64,000 bases of DNA from Psococerastis gibbosa (Eukaryota > Arthropoda > Insecta > Psocodea > Psocidae), in contig OZ020487.1 in NCBI GenBank assembly GCA_963971405.1, positions 40,521,039 through 40,585,038 on the forward strand. The letters are read 5' to 3'. Each line of letters begins with the position of its first letter. Position 1 is the first letter of the stretch. The notes under the pieces are model-generated. The model ran no database searches. It saw only the letters and a list, made by a program, of their open reading frames with translations, and was not told the DNA's origin. A program made the translations under genes and the position numbers. Of the stretch, positions 21,147-32,071 are shown piece by piece.

Positions 21147-21563
21147 ATTTCTCCTTTGAAGTGTACACTATTTTGTCAAGAATATGTAATTATTATAATT
21201 CAATTACGCCTAATACTCCAGTTCTGAGTTTAGCTGTCGAGATAATCGTATGCCTTCTGTCGGTATGCTTATAATGTCCTAAAGCCTTATAAGTTATGGT
21301 TAGAATCGATCCTAAAAAATAGGTGTAGAAAAGGGTATCAACAATCCAGTCAATCTCCAAGAATTTCTCCATTGAAGTGTCAAGAATATATAAGCCCTGA
21401 TCAATTACGCCTAATACTCCAATTCTGAGTTTCGTTGTTGAGGTAATCGTACGCCTATTACGCCGGTATGCTTATAATGCCCTGGAGCCTAATCAGTTAA
21501 GGTTTGAATCGATCCTGAAAAATCGATACGGTATTGAAAAGGGTATCAATAACCCAGTCAATC
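21147..21563. repeat. Tandem duplication, ~210 bp units
   Basis: The block with ATTACGCCTAATACTCCA, GGTATGCTTATAATG and AAAAGGGTATCAA occurs twice in a row (starting about 21147 and 21363) with roughly 80% similarity by eye. It is non-coding. Confidence 0.7.
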
Positions 21564-22549
21564 TCAAGTCGATTTATAAGCGAAAAAATTAACAATAATT
21601 TGTGCTATACTGTCGTCGCTGGCTGACTTTTATAGTAAACAGAATATTTTTTTAAACTTGAATAACAAGAAAAGCTGATAAGGAGAGCAACAATTCTAAA
21701 TTACAAAATAAATAGCATTGTAAAGTGAATTGTTAAAGATGGGGGGCACGGAATCTGATTCACCTTAGTCTGCAAAGATGGTTCTTGAAATTTACGGCGA
21801 CACCCGTAAATATTTATTCCGGATTACACTTCCTTATCAACCCTCGGCATTCTCTGGAAATCCATGATATTTGCAACTGTTTTGCTGAATCGGTACCTTG
21901 GGGAAAGTTAATTATTGTTATTATTATTATTTTTTAAATGTCTGCTTCCGTGAATTGGTTAGGTTCAAATAGTAGCCCTCTAGAAGCACAACAATATAGG
22001 AGTAAGATTGGTTGTAAATTACTATAGTAATGCAGAAAGTACTGAAATAGGGCCCTTATAGGCTTATTTTGGCTTTTAGAATATCGTATGATGTTATCAT
22101 ATATACAGGCGGGGAAATAGAGAAAGGAAGATGAAACAGTGAAAGAGTACTTCCAAACGTTTCGTCAACATCTGCGATTGACGTCTTCAGTGGCACTGCG
22201 TAGGCTTCCAAGGGGAAATGCACATATATATATACCAAGATGAGGGGGGGGTGATTCTGGTGGTGGAGCCTTACTGGTCTCTGATTGGCTCTCTGATAGC
22301 TCAACTTAATTTCCGGTTGATTAAGTCATCCTCTTTGTTGCAGTCATGTTTAGGGCTATAAACCATGTTTGTTAACTTTTGTTAACCTTCTGTTTTCCTG
22401 TTGAAATTCAGTGGGTGCTTGTGGACTTGTAACTTCGGCTAAGTCTTTGTAATTAGGCCTATAGAGCGATATTTCGTTTATAACGAGGAGTTTACTTAAT
22501 GTCAGCGCTATAGTCCCCTATATACCATATAATGCTGCACTATAATGAC
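21564..22549. other. Unassigned DNA
   Basis: A short TTA repeat lies at 21914-21932. Nothing else is recognised. Confidence 0.45.
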
Positions 22550-22790
22550 GCAATTAAGTAAGCTCACAGACCTGTTCAGTTAGATAGTTGTGTAGCCGTG
22601 CTGACCTGTCTAGAAATACGAATTATGTCAATAAGTAAATAGAGGATTTAGATGGACTGCACTTGTCGGGGCCTGTGATCCAGCGATGAGACGACGCCCC
22701 AGTTAGTCGTAGATAATGGGTTCGAATCCCCTCAAGTCCAGTGTTTTCTATATCCTCTAATTTCGGTGAATTATAGAAAATGGAAGACAT
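22550..22790 (+). repeat. T2 repeat with internal tRNA-like module
   Basis: It shares AAGTAAGCTCACAGACCTGT and TTAGATAGTTGTGTAG with 59605. The tRNA-like part follows at about 22670-22740, with GATCCAGCGATGAGACGACG and GGGTTCGAATCCCCTCAAGT, then TATATCCTCTAATTTCGG. The module sits in the 3' half of the unit, not at its start. Confidence 0.7.
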
Positions 22791-23599
22791 TAAAAGTAGA
22801 CAAAAACGAGATTCGTACCTCCAGACTCCATCTTCCCGGGTTGGTGGGCTGTCCACTCACGAATTTTTGGCGTAGCGGTCAGCATACCACCATGAAAAGA
22901 TGGAGACTCAGGATCGAATCCCGAGTCCAACCATTGTTCCATATCTCTCTAAAACGGGGGTCAGTACAGTCAATAACTCCTACACTGCAGCAAAAAACGC
23001 CTAAAAATTGTAGCAATGAAAAGGGTAGTGGCACGCAGTCAGCATTGTTGACTCCTTTTAAATATGCAGTTTCTGACTTCTTTCATGTGAATGCGAACTA
23101 GATACTCGGAACAAGGTTATCGATTCCAATGGCTCCGCTAAAAAGTTTGACCCTTCAACGGGCACGGGCATGGCTATCGCAAATTGCAATTCAGATGATG
23201 GGTCTTTTCCCTCAATTCTATTTACTACATTAATTCACTAATCATAAAATCCAGTCTATTTGTCAGTGCATGGACTGCTGTGCCATAAGATATGTACACA
23301 GACGGTTATATTGTAGTTAAAGAATTTTAAGAAATTATAGAAAAGAATATTTTCCCGTTTGCGCGACCTACAGGGACTAATTCCACGATTTGCCGGCGCG
23401 CTATGACATTACTGAGAAACATACACGTTTAGAATTTGACTTCTATTTAGTTGACGGGTGTTTAAACTGCAATAATATTCACTATTCTATTCTATTCTAT
23501 TAAAAATTGGCGAGGACAAAGATATGGCCTTTCCATTGAGAATTACATTCTAAATGTTTGACCTTAGGAGGTTTTAGTTAAGTCGGTACTCTATGCTTA
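22791..23599. other. Unassigned DNA
   Basis: A short stretch at 22870-22935 (GCGTAGCGGTCAGCATACCA, GATCGAATCCCGAGTCC) looks tRNA-like but has no second copy here. The rest shows nothing. Confidence 0.4.
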
Positions 23600-23885
23600 T
23601 TAATGTGTGTTGTTCGAGTTGTTCGAATTGTTCATCTTCCCTCAGGATGGATGGGACATAGACTGTATGTCGGCAGAGAGACGGCTCGAACGACCGCAGC
23701 CCTGGTTACTGGTCATGGCCTGTTCAGGGCCCATAAGGCCAAAGTAGAACATGCCGGCACTGCAATGATCCGAGGCAACCGTGGAACACGTGGTTGCCAC
23801 TGTCCAGCGCGGTTGGACTATTTTGGGGCTGCCAACATCGATCTGATTGACTTGCCAGCGGTTTTCGATGTATGTTTCATAGTAT
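23600..23885 (+). pseudogene. Probable RNase H-LINE tail remnant
   Basis: The frame contains ALVTGHGLFRAHKAKVEHAG and, further on, CHCPARLDYFGAANIDLIDL. This recalls the ..L.TGH...R.H..K.G.A......C..C....ET..H.L..CPA.. end of I/R1-type LINEs, with the zinc knuckle largely destroyed. It is more decayed than 1609-2172. Confidence 0.45.
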
Positions 23886-23959
23886 GAATGATAGGGATAT
23901 ATGATCCCAATAATTATGCTGTTCAAAGGGTCCCAAGACCTATGGCAGCTCAACTATTT

Positions 23960-24330
23960 TTTTTTCTTCTTCTTCTTCTTCTTCGGCCGGTACTCCCCTA
24001 CGCCGAAGGAATATATTTATAAATGTAAACAATTATACCCTTGTAAAACAAAAAAACCTGTGGGCCTCCAAGTTAATAAACTAGTCGGGGGCTCGCATAG
24101 TAAACGCTATAAATGATGCAACATGTTTTCTATTTCACGTCTGTGTTAGCAAATAACTTAGTTTTAATTTCAAATCTGAATCGGAATCTTCCTTTTTCTT
24201 TCTTTTCCTTGCCCAGTATCCCCTGGACAAGGAGCATGTATTTACAAAATACAATGGACATAATGATACCATACCTCATCCCCAAGCTAAAGCTTGATTG
24301 GGACAAAGGACTTATACAGTGCTGCTAAAA
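23960..24330 (+). repeat. GGTACTCCCC repeat, two further copies
   Basis: A TTC run leads into CGGCCGGTACTCCCCTACGC, GAAGGAATATATTTATAAAT and AAGTTAATAAACTAGTC, matching 8675-8800. A weaker third copy at about 24200-24265 has CAGTATCCCCTGGACAAGGA then GTATTTACAAAATACAATGG. Confidence 0.45.
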
Positions 24331-24984
24331 CATATTATTTTTTCTTATTTTAAAATAATAATTTTTGTTATTTTTTATTTATACTGTTTATTTTATTTAC
24401 TTATTTATTTTATTTTTTATTTTATTTTAATTTTAATCTGAATAATAATAGTATTAATGAACGTACGCGTCTGAGTTCCATCTGTACTCTAGATACTAAG
24501 CACGACTCCATACATAGCCTAAATAAATTACTAATTACATCAAGCATCAAGAGTCTGATATGAACATAATGTTTCGTTCCCTTTAAAATTTAACTACAGA
24601 CTGAAAGTTTCCTTTTTTGACCCCACTCACAAAGGGCAACATTCTCATATGTACAACTAGGGCAGAACGCAGCAATTTAATAAACATTGAGGACGAAGAA
24701 TTTAGGTCAAAGCAAAGACAAGTTAAACTGTCGGGTGGTTGCTGAGATATTCCAGCAATTTATGAGCCCATTTTCTTCAGTAGCCCATAAAATAATATTG
24801 AGAATGTTGCAGAGCTTGCATTTCTCGGCGGTTTTGGACTTTACGTCACCTATTATAATTTTAAATAGAAGATTTCTTCCTAGGTCTTAATTAAATTCCT
24901 TATAGGCCTTTTAACGACAAGTTACGTGTAATTTTTAGCTGTTGTGGTAAGTCTGTGGGGGGGGGGGGGGTAGAAAGAATTAGA
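24331..24984. other. Unassigned DNA
   Basis: A TTTTATTT-rich low-complexity stretch lies at 24340-24440 and a G run at 24957-24971. No gene is recognised. Confidence 0.45.
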
Positions 24985-25170
24985 TTACTCGTGACTTCGT
25001 GGTAGGCCGATTTCATTTTAATAAACAAAAAATAACAAAAACTTAGAGTTTTAGAAAAACTTGTTATAATAACCCGAATTAGTAAAACCCAAATAATCGT
25101 TAAGAAAATAACTTTGTCTAAGAAACCCACATGTGTTAGTAACAAACCCTGAGCGCTTTCGGCAAGAACT
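24985..25170. mobile_element. MITE-like fragment, same family as 17875
   Basis: ATTACTCGTGACTTCGTGGT, AATAAACAAAAAATAACAAA and AAACTTGTTATAATAAC are shared with the hairpin insertion at 32231-32343 and with 17875-18140. Confidence 0.55.
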
Positions 25171-25689
25171 GCCATCCACAGAGGGAAACCCACTAGCACA
25201 GTTACACCTTATCTGCGATTTGAGACATGCTCAACTCGAGGAGAAGATGCAAATGTGACTAGGGAGAGGAAACCTTGGTTTATATAGGACTGGGAGCGGG
25301 GGGAGGAGGGGGTGGGAGGGGGCGTGGCTGGTTACCTATTCCTAACCTACTGGCTAGATCTATTTAGAGGGGATGATTGTGTGAATGTTATGTCGTTTGT
25401 TAATATTTCCCTATTGTGTAAAGCTTTAATTTCAACATTTTCAAAAAAATTTAATTGGGGGGGGGGGGGAGGGGGTCTAGAGCAGGGCACTCACACTAAG
25501 TGAAAAATATAATTAGTTATTGAACACGTAATCTTACATCTTACCTACCAAATAGCGTATTGTAATCCTAGTTTAATCTATGTAGCATACACTACGGTAA
25601 TACCTTGTTTTCTTTTTTTTTAACTTTAGGATTAGCCTACTATTTATAATGACCGGACGAAATCAATAATTATTGACTTTTTGTTCTAT
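25171..25689. other. Unassigned DNA with G runs
   Basis: G-rich tracts lie near 25294-25322 and 25457-25477. No gene or paired termini are seen. Confidence 0.4.
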
Positions 25690-25875
25690 TACTAAGCCAA
25701 CCTAGTAGAGTTAGGGGTATGAAGCCCTCTTTTATACTCAACTAGGAAAGCCCGGGACCACCTGCTTTACATGCCCTCCGAAGCATAGCCAGAAAATGTA
25801 GCAAGTATGGGACTCAAACCAACAACCTTTTGGGTGAAAGTCGGAGTCTGTACCACTACTCTAGATGCCCTCTGT
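25690..25875 (-). repeat. T1 tRNA-like SINE
   Basis: Reversed, it shows TAGAGTAGTGGTACAGACTC and GGTTTGAGTCCC, then CTATGCTTCGGAGGGCATG and AACCTAGTAGAG-type sequence. It is a close relative of the 28915 copy. Confidence 0.7.
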
Positions 25876-26804
25876 GTTTAGGGGTTTTTCACATGAATCT
25901 TATTTTTTTAGATACTGTATGAATACTTTTACAATACTTTACCGTCTAGCCCATATGTACCAGCTCTGTTTTCTCTACGGTCCAAAGCGCGGTGTTGATG
26001 CACAGCTAGGTTGGTAACCGCTGGAAAATAATACTTAACCTGAGTAGCCTATACCTACAGCATACTGTAGTAGGCAAGGGGGGGGGCTTATTAGGCTGCT
26101 TTGGAAAGCCGATCGATAGGTACCTACACTTTGAAAACAGATTGCCAATGTCAATACAAGATTTTATTTTGCGTTATGTCATAATACAAAACGTCATGTA
26201 CCTAATATTCGATCTTTAAGCCTACCTACTATGGGCTCAGATTTACTCGGCCATTAAAACTATGTATACTATGCTGTAACTTTTATGTATAGTACAGTAG
26301 GAGGACATAAAGGTGTAAAGAACTATCAAAAGTTTTAAAACTATCAGTTTTAAATTTAAAAAAAAAAAATGGCTATTAGTAATTTAGTAATACTTAAAAT
26401 AGTTGTAAGACAAGTGCCTATGGTAAACATAGGCTATTAATGTAGCCGAAATCAAGCTGTAGCACTATATAAACTGAAATTGAGAAACCCCGTCACGGGT
26501 TCAAAGAGGTAACTTTGCTGGAGGAACAAGCATTTTATTACAAATTTTCCCTGAATTTTCCCGCCTCACACCTAGTGATTCAAAGCTTTAGAAGTAAGTT
26601 TGGCACTTTATGGGTCGTAACATTTAGAAAATTAAGAGAGCCTTTGTCTTTATAACGTAGAAATCGATAAATTTGCGTCATTATACATCTTTAGGGGCCG
26701 TCTCGGGTAGGCTTTATCCTATTTTGCAATGATACCTGCCGCATTTTCAGGTTACCCTCACTCAAATATATTTATTCGTTTCGACTTGGTTTTTCACAGC
26801 AGCA
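25876..26804. other. Unassigned DNA
   Basis: AT-rich sequence; nothing is recognised. Confidence 0.45.
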
Positions 26805-26875
26805 GTCTCCAAGGTCCGAATTGCCACTATGATCTTCGATAGATGAGGCATTTAAAGAAAAAGACGATATTATGT
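26805..26875 (+). repeat. LINE 3' tail fragment
   Basis: CAGTCTCCAAGGTCCGAATTG and GATGAGGCATTTAAAGAAAA match the end of the remnant at 19840-20175. Confidence 0.6.
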
Positions 26876-26979
26876 CTAAAATCTTGTTCGCCCCTTGATA
26901 GTGTGATTTCAGTACTTTCTCGATTGTACATAATGATACTACCCTACTAGGCTAGGGTTATACTAGTTATGGGTGACTC

Positions 26980-27155
26980 CATGGCCGTGCCCAGGGGGGT
27001 GGTCCATGGGGTCTGGACCCCCCCCCTCCCGAAATAAATTTTTGTGAGTAAACTTGTACGGTTTGAAGAATTTATCCATTAATTCATTAATAAATTACGT
27101 ATAAAAAATTTGTGGACCTCCCCCCCCCCCCGAAATCTAAACCTGGGCACGGCCT
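26980..27155. mobile_element. MITE with GGCCGTGCCCAGG ends
   Basis: The exact inverted ends GGCCGTGCCCAGG and CCTGGGCACGGCC enclose G/C homopolymers and an AT-rich centre. TGGGTGACTC and TGGGCGACTC (one mismatch) flank it, which may be a ~10 bp duplication. A broken copy is at 2816-2977. Confidence 0.7.
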
Positions 27156-27312
27156 TGGGCGACTCGTATGTGTACTTGGTTAAGTCATGCTGCCATCACC
27201 TGTTTCATTGCTTGTCTCTGCTTGTCCCTTGTCGCCTGTAGCCGGTGTAGGTTGACATCGAGAAGGTATACTAGTTTTCTGATGGCCGAAAATTCACACG
27301 GAAACAATACAA

Positions 27313-27395
27313 GTGATGTCCGAAATCCATGGGGTCGTTGGCATTGGACAAGGGACCTATGGGCCACTAAGTAGACCTAGATCCATAAAAATGTC
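27313..27395 (+). repeat. Short repeat, inverse copy at 49815
   Basis: ATGTCCGAAATCCATGGGGT then CGTTGGCATTGG is found in reverse at 49850-49900, and in part near 29140. The origin is unknown. Confidence 0.5.
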
Positions 27396-27546
27396 ATTTA
27401 AAAAAATAACTATACTAGTTATGGTTATAAGTTACTACTATAATTTATGTATACATGCATGGATACAGTTACGCTTATGTAGCCCACATTGCCTACAGTA
27501 CCGCGGTCACAGTAGTAAAGTTTATCCAGAATAATTTTTATTTTAA

Positions 27547-27882
27547 CGCCTGCTTTCAGCATTTCTGCTTTAAGCAACCCTATCAACTTAGCGGGGGGAG
27601 TGAGTCTGTTTATTAACTTGAGGCACCCTAAGGGCAGATTCCTTCACCTCGGGGAGAAGGAGAGTTGACTGACAGGGTGAACCTCCTGATTATAGTGGAT
27701 TCCGAACCACTTGAGGAACAAAGTAAAGTCACACGATTAAATCGGAGGCCAGGACTCGCCACGCACGTAGACTGGTGTAGTCTCAGCGCGTTATCATGGC
27801 CCACCATGTTCCCCTGCCAACGCTGTGCATCACTACCAAGTTTGCAGCAGTTTCAAACGCTCTCGTGGATTCTTCAACTTGG
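27547..27882 (-). repeat. SINE-B copy, full length
   Basis: It reads from CGCCTGCTTTCAGCATTTCT through the core GTGGATTCCGAACCACTTGA to GTTGAAGAATCCACGAG-type head sequence. MITE-1 copy 4 is inserted directly against its 5' end. Confidence 0.75.
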
Positions 27883-27885
27883 TAA

Positions 27886-28551
27886 GGCGCGGTTTCCACC
27901 GACCTGCTAGTGCTAAATACAAATACGGTGACGTGGCAACAGATATTCAAGACTTAGGCGGGATTCCACCGACCTCGCATTGCAGAATGCAAATGACATT
28001 GACGGAAATGTTTGTTTTACTCTATGCCATCGTTAAAATTGATCAATGATCATAGAGTAAAATCACAAACAAACAAACTAAAATTAAAAAATGTCTTCAT
28101 GGGATATGTTAAGTACAAACATTTTAATAGATTATATAGATGAGGAGCTTGGTTACAAACGTGGCCAACTCCATTTTTTTTACAAAATGGGGTTCTGATC
28201 CGACCTTGCAGAAAATTTTAATGTCCACCTGCACGTTGTATAATAAAGTGACAAAAGCAGCCAGATTACGCACAGAAGTGCTGAGAAGTCTAGGGTTATC
28301 TATAAACTTAATGCAATTTTCAACAGAAAATCCACTCTCCTGAAAAATTCTACAACTTGGAGTTGGCCATGTTTGTAAACAGCCTCCTCAGATATAGATT
28401 ATATAGATATAAAAAGAAAAATTCAAATTTCCGTCAATGCCATTTGTATTCTGAAATGCGAGGTCGGTGGAAACCCCGCCTAATTCTTGAGGGTCTGTTA
28501 CCACGTCACCGTATTTGTATTTAGCACTAGCAGGTCGGTGGAAACTGTGCC
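27886..28551. mobile_element. MITE-1 copy 4, split by a second MITE
   Basis: The ends GGCGCGGTTTCCACCGACC and inverse are flanked by TAA at 27883-27885 and 28552-28554. The 250 bp element at 28141-28390 lies inside, so MITE-1 is the older of the two. Confidence 0.85.
28141..28390. mobile_element. Nested MITE with TGAGGAGCTTGG ends, hAT-like duplication
   Basis: The left arm TGAGGAGCTTGGTTACAAAC matches the inverse of the right arm over about 31 bases, both reaching GGCCAACTCC. The flanks TATATAGA and GATATAGA agree at 7 of 8 bases. Confidence 0.75.
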
Positions 28552-28554
28552 TAA

Positions 28555-28914
28555 GGTCGTTGGCTAAATCCCGAATGTCGCGTCCCCTACTTGTGATTCT
28601 CTAGCTCGCTAAAGTTGGATCCACGTGAGCTCTAACCTCGGCGTCGGCCAATTACAATTCAAAGGAAGGTCTTATGCCTTTCCATTCCAGCCCTTCTATC
28701 CTTTTTAATGTTGAATTAAGGAAAGGCTCTCCCCCTTGTTGTTCTTTCTCCCTTGTTTGACTTGCCGGCTTCTTGCTTCAAAAAGTTTTCGAGTGCTCTC
28801 AAAAATCAACTCCGTTCTGTCTTCCGTCGTCTTCAGACAACGTTTTCTCGTTGTAGGCTTACAATAATAACAATTTGCTGGAGGACTATTTATGGTCCTA
28901 GGCCTACGTATCAG
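28555..28914. other. Unassigned DNA
   Basis: Nothing is recognised. Confidence 0.4.
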
Positions 28915-29115
28915 GACATGTAGAGTAGTGGTACAGACTCCGACTTTCACCCGAAAGGTTGTTGGTTCGAGTCCCACACTTGCTGCATTTTCTGGCCATG
29001 CTTCGGAGGGTATATTGTAAATTAGGCGGTCCCGGGTCTTCCTAGTTGAGTGTAAAAGAGGGCTTTATAGCCCTAACTCCGCTAGGTTGGCTTAGTAATA
29101 GAACAAAGAAAGTCT
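28915..29115 (+). repeat. T1 tRNA-like SINE
   Basis: The head ATGTAGAGTAGTGGTACAGA and GGTTGTTGGTTCGAGTCCCA give box A and box B 40 bases apart. The loop region GACTTTCACC resembles a tRNA-Glu(TTC) anticodon loop, though the stem does not pair. The body ends GGTTGGCTTAGTAATAGAAC. Confidence 0.75.
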
Positions 29116-29454
29116 TTAGTTATTTATTTACGTATAGTGGCCCAATGCCAATGGCCCCATGCATTATTAATGTATATTGTTTCCGTATGAATTTTTGACC
29201 ATCGGTAAACTGGCCGGCATAAGTCATAGATATCAACTGACTCCCTTTGACTCGTAGTAGGCTTGCTTCTGATATTTATTTAATCTTAATTAATTAATTG
29301 GGAATGGTAGGATGATGATGGGAAAAATAGATGGAAGATAATCATTATTGCCATTTCCTGTGCGTATATTAACTGAGAATGTTTGTAAAAAAAATAGTTC
29401 AAAAAGGTTTTTAACTTAACACAAATCCAATATTTAAGCTACGTATACCGTAAG
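29116..29454. other. Unassigned DNA
   Basis: Nothing is recognised. Confidence 0.4.
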
Positions 29455-29545
29455 CGGCTGCTGAGGATCGGCATAGATGGAGGGAAATCGTCAGAGCGGT
29501 CAAAAGTCCCCCTGGGCTGATCGCGCCTAATTAAGTCAAGTAAGC
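29455..29545 (+). pseudogene. LINE 3' fragment
   Basis: GAGGATCGGCATAGATGGAG then GGAAATCGTCAGAGCGGTC and CTGATCGCGCCTAATTAAGT duplicate the last 80 bp of the remnant at 16502-16790 in the other orientation. It is a very short 5'-truncated insertion. Confidence 0.75.
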
Positions 29546-30291
29546 CATACCGTAAGCACAGTACCTATTGATATATTGTAGCCTACCGTCCTCAAAAATG
29601 TCCATTTGACATCTTTCCTTTATTTGTCATGAATTATATATACGTGTATGGACTACAGGCCATACCCAGATAATACTAAATCTATTTATTTGGCTAATTA
29701 ATGTACTACAGACAAGTGGCCCAGTGTGTCGACAGTGTGCCCCGAGACAGGGGACAATAATTTTCCTATAGAATTACCTGCTGTGATCATCACCCCCCCC
29801 CCCAAATGGTCTGGATCCGACCCTGGCTGTGATTGGGGGTCAATTCCCAATCATAGCGCTCATGATTAACTTGTCGAGAATATTCGCTCTGATTGTTGAT
29901 TGGTTGGCTTGGGTAGGGGTATTTTTCCCGCCATAAATAATTTTTGAATTTACAGCAACTTTAGTTGGTAATCCACCACACCCAAACATAGGCTGATATA
30001 GTCCAATAACAGATATTAATTTTGGAGTCTTTCATCTTCTGAGGTCACAATCTCAACAAAAAATAAATCTAGTCACATGCAAAGCTACAGATTAAAATTG
30101 ATAATTAATGCTTAATAGAAAGGAAGCCCAAAGAATAAAAATATAATTTTACTTTCTTTCTGTTAAATATTTAATTTAATTGTGATGTAGAATCCGGTCG
30201 ATGCTTCATCAAAATAAAAAGTGATATTGTGCTTTTCTCTTGGAAAGTTGTTTATTATACTGAATAGTAATCAATACCGTATATTAGGTTA
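29546..30291. other. Unassigned DNA
   Basis: CCCCCCCCAAATGGTCTGGA then TCCGACCCTGG (29792-29826) is a stray end of a C-rich MITE like 61460-61630. The rest shows nothing. Confidence 0.45.
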
Positions 30292-30460
30292 AGCGGCTGT
30301 TCCACTTGCCAATTTTCCGTCATTTTTTCATCAATAATTGATGAGATTTGTGTTTTGTTTTGACTTCCATATGCTAAAATGGATCAATGATCATACAGGT
30401 AGAATAAAAACACGATTTGCAAACATTAACAAAACAAAATTTAAATGGCAACGTTTTGAG
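30292..30460 (+). mobile_element. One-ended GGCGGCTATTCCA MITE fragment
   Basis: GCGGCTGTTCCACTTGCCAA, CCGTCATTTTTTCATCAATA and TGATGAGATTTGTGTTTTG match 54013-54080. No right terminus was found. Confidence 0.5.
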
Positions 30461-31086
30461 AAGATAAATAATTTTACTTAATTTCATGTGATCGAATGAA
30501 TTATTTCATAATTTAAATCATAAACAATAATTGTTTAATAATTTATTGTAGAATGTAACAATAAAACAAAATGGTGGAAAACTTAAAAATTTGAAAAAAG
30601 ACAAGTGTGTATAAATAAAAATGCAACACTCATGATATTTCCGTAAATGACACGATAAATTCTTCTTCTAACACCTCTTCTATCATGGCAATTGTAGTCA
30701 TGACTACGGTGCACTCTTCTTCTTCGAATACCTCTTCTGGCGATCATCACCACAATCGTAAAGACGTAGATACCGCACTTCGGACTCCCCAAAAGGAAGT
30801 CAAGTATGTAGAGAATCGAATGTACTTAGTCATGATGACTGTTCTAGGGAATTGTAATTCAGTGGTTTCTCGTTGCCTTCTGCATCCTTATGCCGTTGAC
30901 TTTTCATTGAGTTCCTCCGCCTTCGGGGCCCAACCCCAGGACAAAAGAGTGCCCTAGTAGTGTGTGGTTATTTAGTGGTGGCAACATTTGAAATTGATTC
31001 AATTAAAGAGACTTTACTTTACTTTTCTTTATAGTATTCTTTATATTATTCTTTATAGGCCTAGTATTCTTTATCCAATGCCAGCT
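30461..31086. other. Unassigned DNA
   Basis: Overlapping 69- and 90-codon frames on opposite strands (30583-30957) show no motif that I recognise. They are not called as genes. Confidence 0.4.
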
Positions 31087-31100
31087 CTAGGCATCTCTGC

Positions 31101-31339
31101 GCCGGCCGCCATACCAAGTTGCATCCAGCGGACCCGAGCAGGTTCAAAGCTGCAGATAACTTTGTCGTGTGCACGGTGCCGGTAGGGAAACATGGTAGGA
31201 CATGTCCTGGTCACCTCCGAACTAATTGTGTAACTTCACTGTGTTTCTCAAGTGGTTCGGAATCCACTATAATTAGGAGGTCCACTGTCCTATGGGCCCA
31301 CACCGTGGCATGAGACTGTGTCCAACCATACTACTACTA
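31101..31339 (+). repeat. SINE-A copy (short 3' variant), perfect 14 bp duplication
   Basis: It starts GCCGGCCGCCATACCAAGTT and ends CATACTACTACTA. CTAGGCATCTCTGC flanks both sides exactly (31087-31100, 31340-31353). Its 3' part, GGGCCCACACCGTGGCATG, is the variant also seen at 45852-46088. Confidence 0.9.
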
Positions 31340-31353
31340 CTAGGCATCTCTGC

Positions 31354-31870
31354 CATTCGCTGACGAGCCATCCAGGGTTTCTGTCCTGGTCTTTGGAGTG
31401 GGCTACGCAATCCTGTAGGTGTACACAGTCTATTCAACAAGAGACAACAATTGCAAGATTACAATTACAGAAGACAATAAATTGGAAAGCAAAAAGACAA
31501 AAAAAATTCAAGCGACTGCAATTATTGAAAGTCAATGTAAACGTGGGGACTGCGTGCTGTCGAAGATGTCTAGTGTGACTGTGGAGCTGTTGAGGATACC
31601 GCCCACCGGCTAGTCTGTCCACTACTGCCAATGGTCCCTACACAATTGCATGAAGCTAATAACAAAGCCGTCCAAGCGTCTCAATTTTGGACACCCCATT
31701 AATGCGTGTTTCTCTGGACACGCGAAGTAAGTACGATAATGGAAACATTTACACATGACATGATGTGGCAGACATTTTCATGATAAAAGAAAATCTTACC
31801 ATTCGTAATAATAAAATTTTAATCAGATAATATTGGAATAAAGCCTGAAAATGAAGTATAATGCTGAATG
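31354..31870. other. Unassigned DNA
   Basis: CAATTTTGGACACCCCATTA, GTGTTTCTCTGGACACGCGA (31682-31728) resembles 9722-9768. Frames of 64-86 codons on both strands overlap and show no motif. Confidence 0.4.
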
Positions 31871-31886
31871 AAAGGCTTTCCAGAAA

Positions 31887-32068
31887 GTGGAGGAGGAGGA
31901 GGCGGATTGTGAGTTTATCAAATTGAATAAATTAAAGAACGGGCCAAAGTTAGGACTCTTATCTGCAGACGACCCCATTATTCGAAAAACTAGTTCAAAC
32001 TTCCGATATTCAACAAAGAGAGGCAGAAGGGAAAATCTGGGAAAATACATTGCACAAGTCGTGTTGGT
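31887..32068 (+). CDS. Unrecognised short coding-like segment
   Basis: The open frame starts MEEEEADCEFIKLNKLKNGP and continues with KLGLLSADDPIIRKTSSNFR and a basic KRGRR. It is preceded in frame by a plausible acceptor (TTTCCAG at 31875-31881), and the codon content looks more protein-like than neighbouring frames. It runs up to the TTA at which the Harbinger remnant inserted, so the last residues are element sequence. It could be an exon fragment of a host gene or a decayed transposon-encoded protein. No domain is recognised. Confidence 0.25.
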
Positions 32069-32071
32069 TTA

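Noticed and set aside
28915-28985. Functional tRNA gene at T1 or T2 copies
   Set aside because: Box A and box B are present but the acceptor and anticodon stems do not pair, and the same unit recurs as a dispersed repeat.
30583-30957. Overlapping frames on both strands near 30.7 kb
   Set aside because: No motif, no splice context and mutual overlap; compatible with chance.
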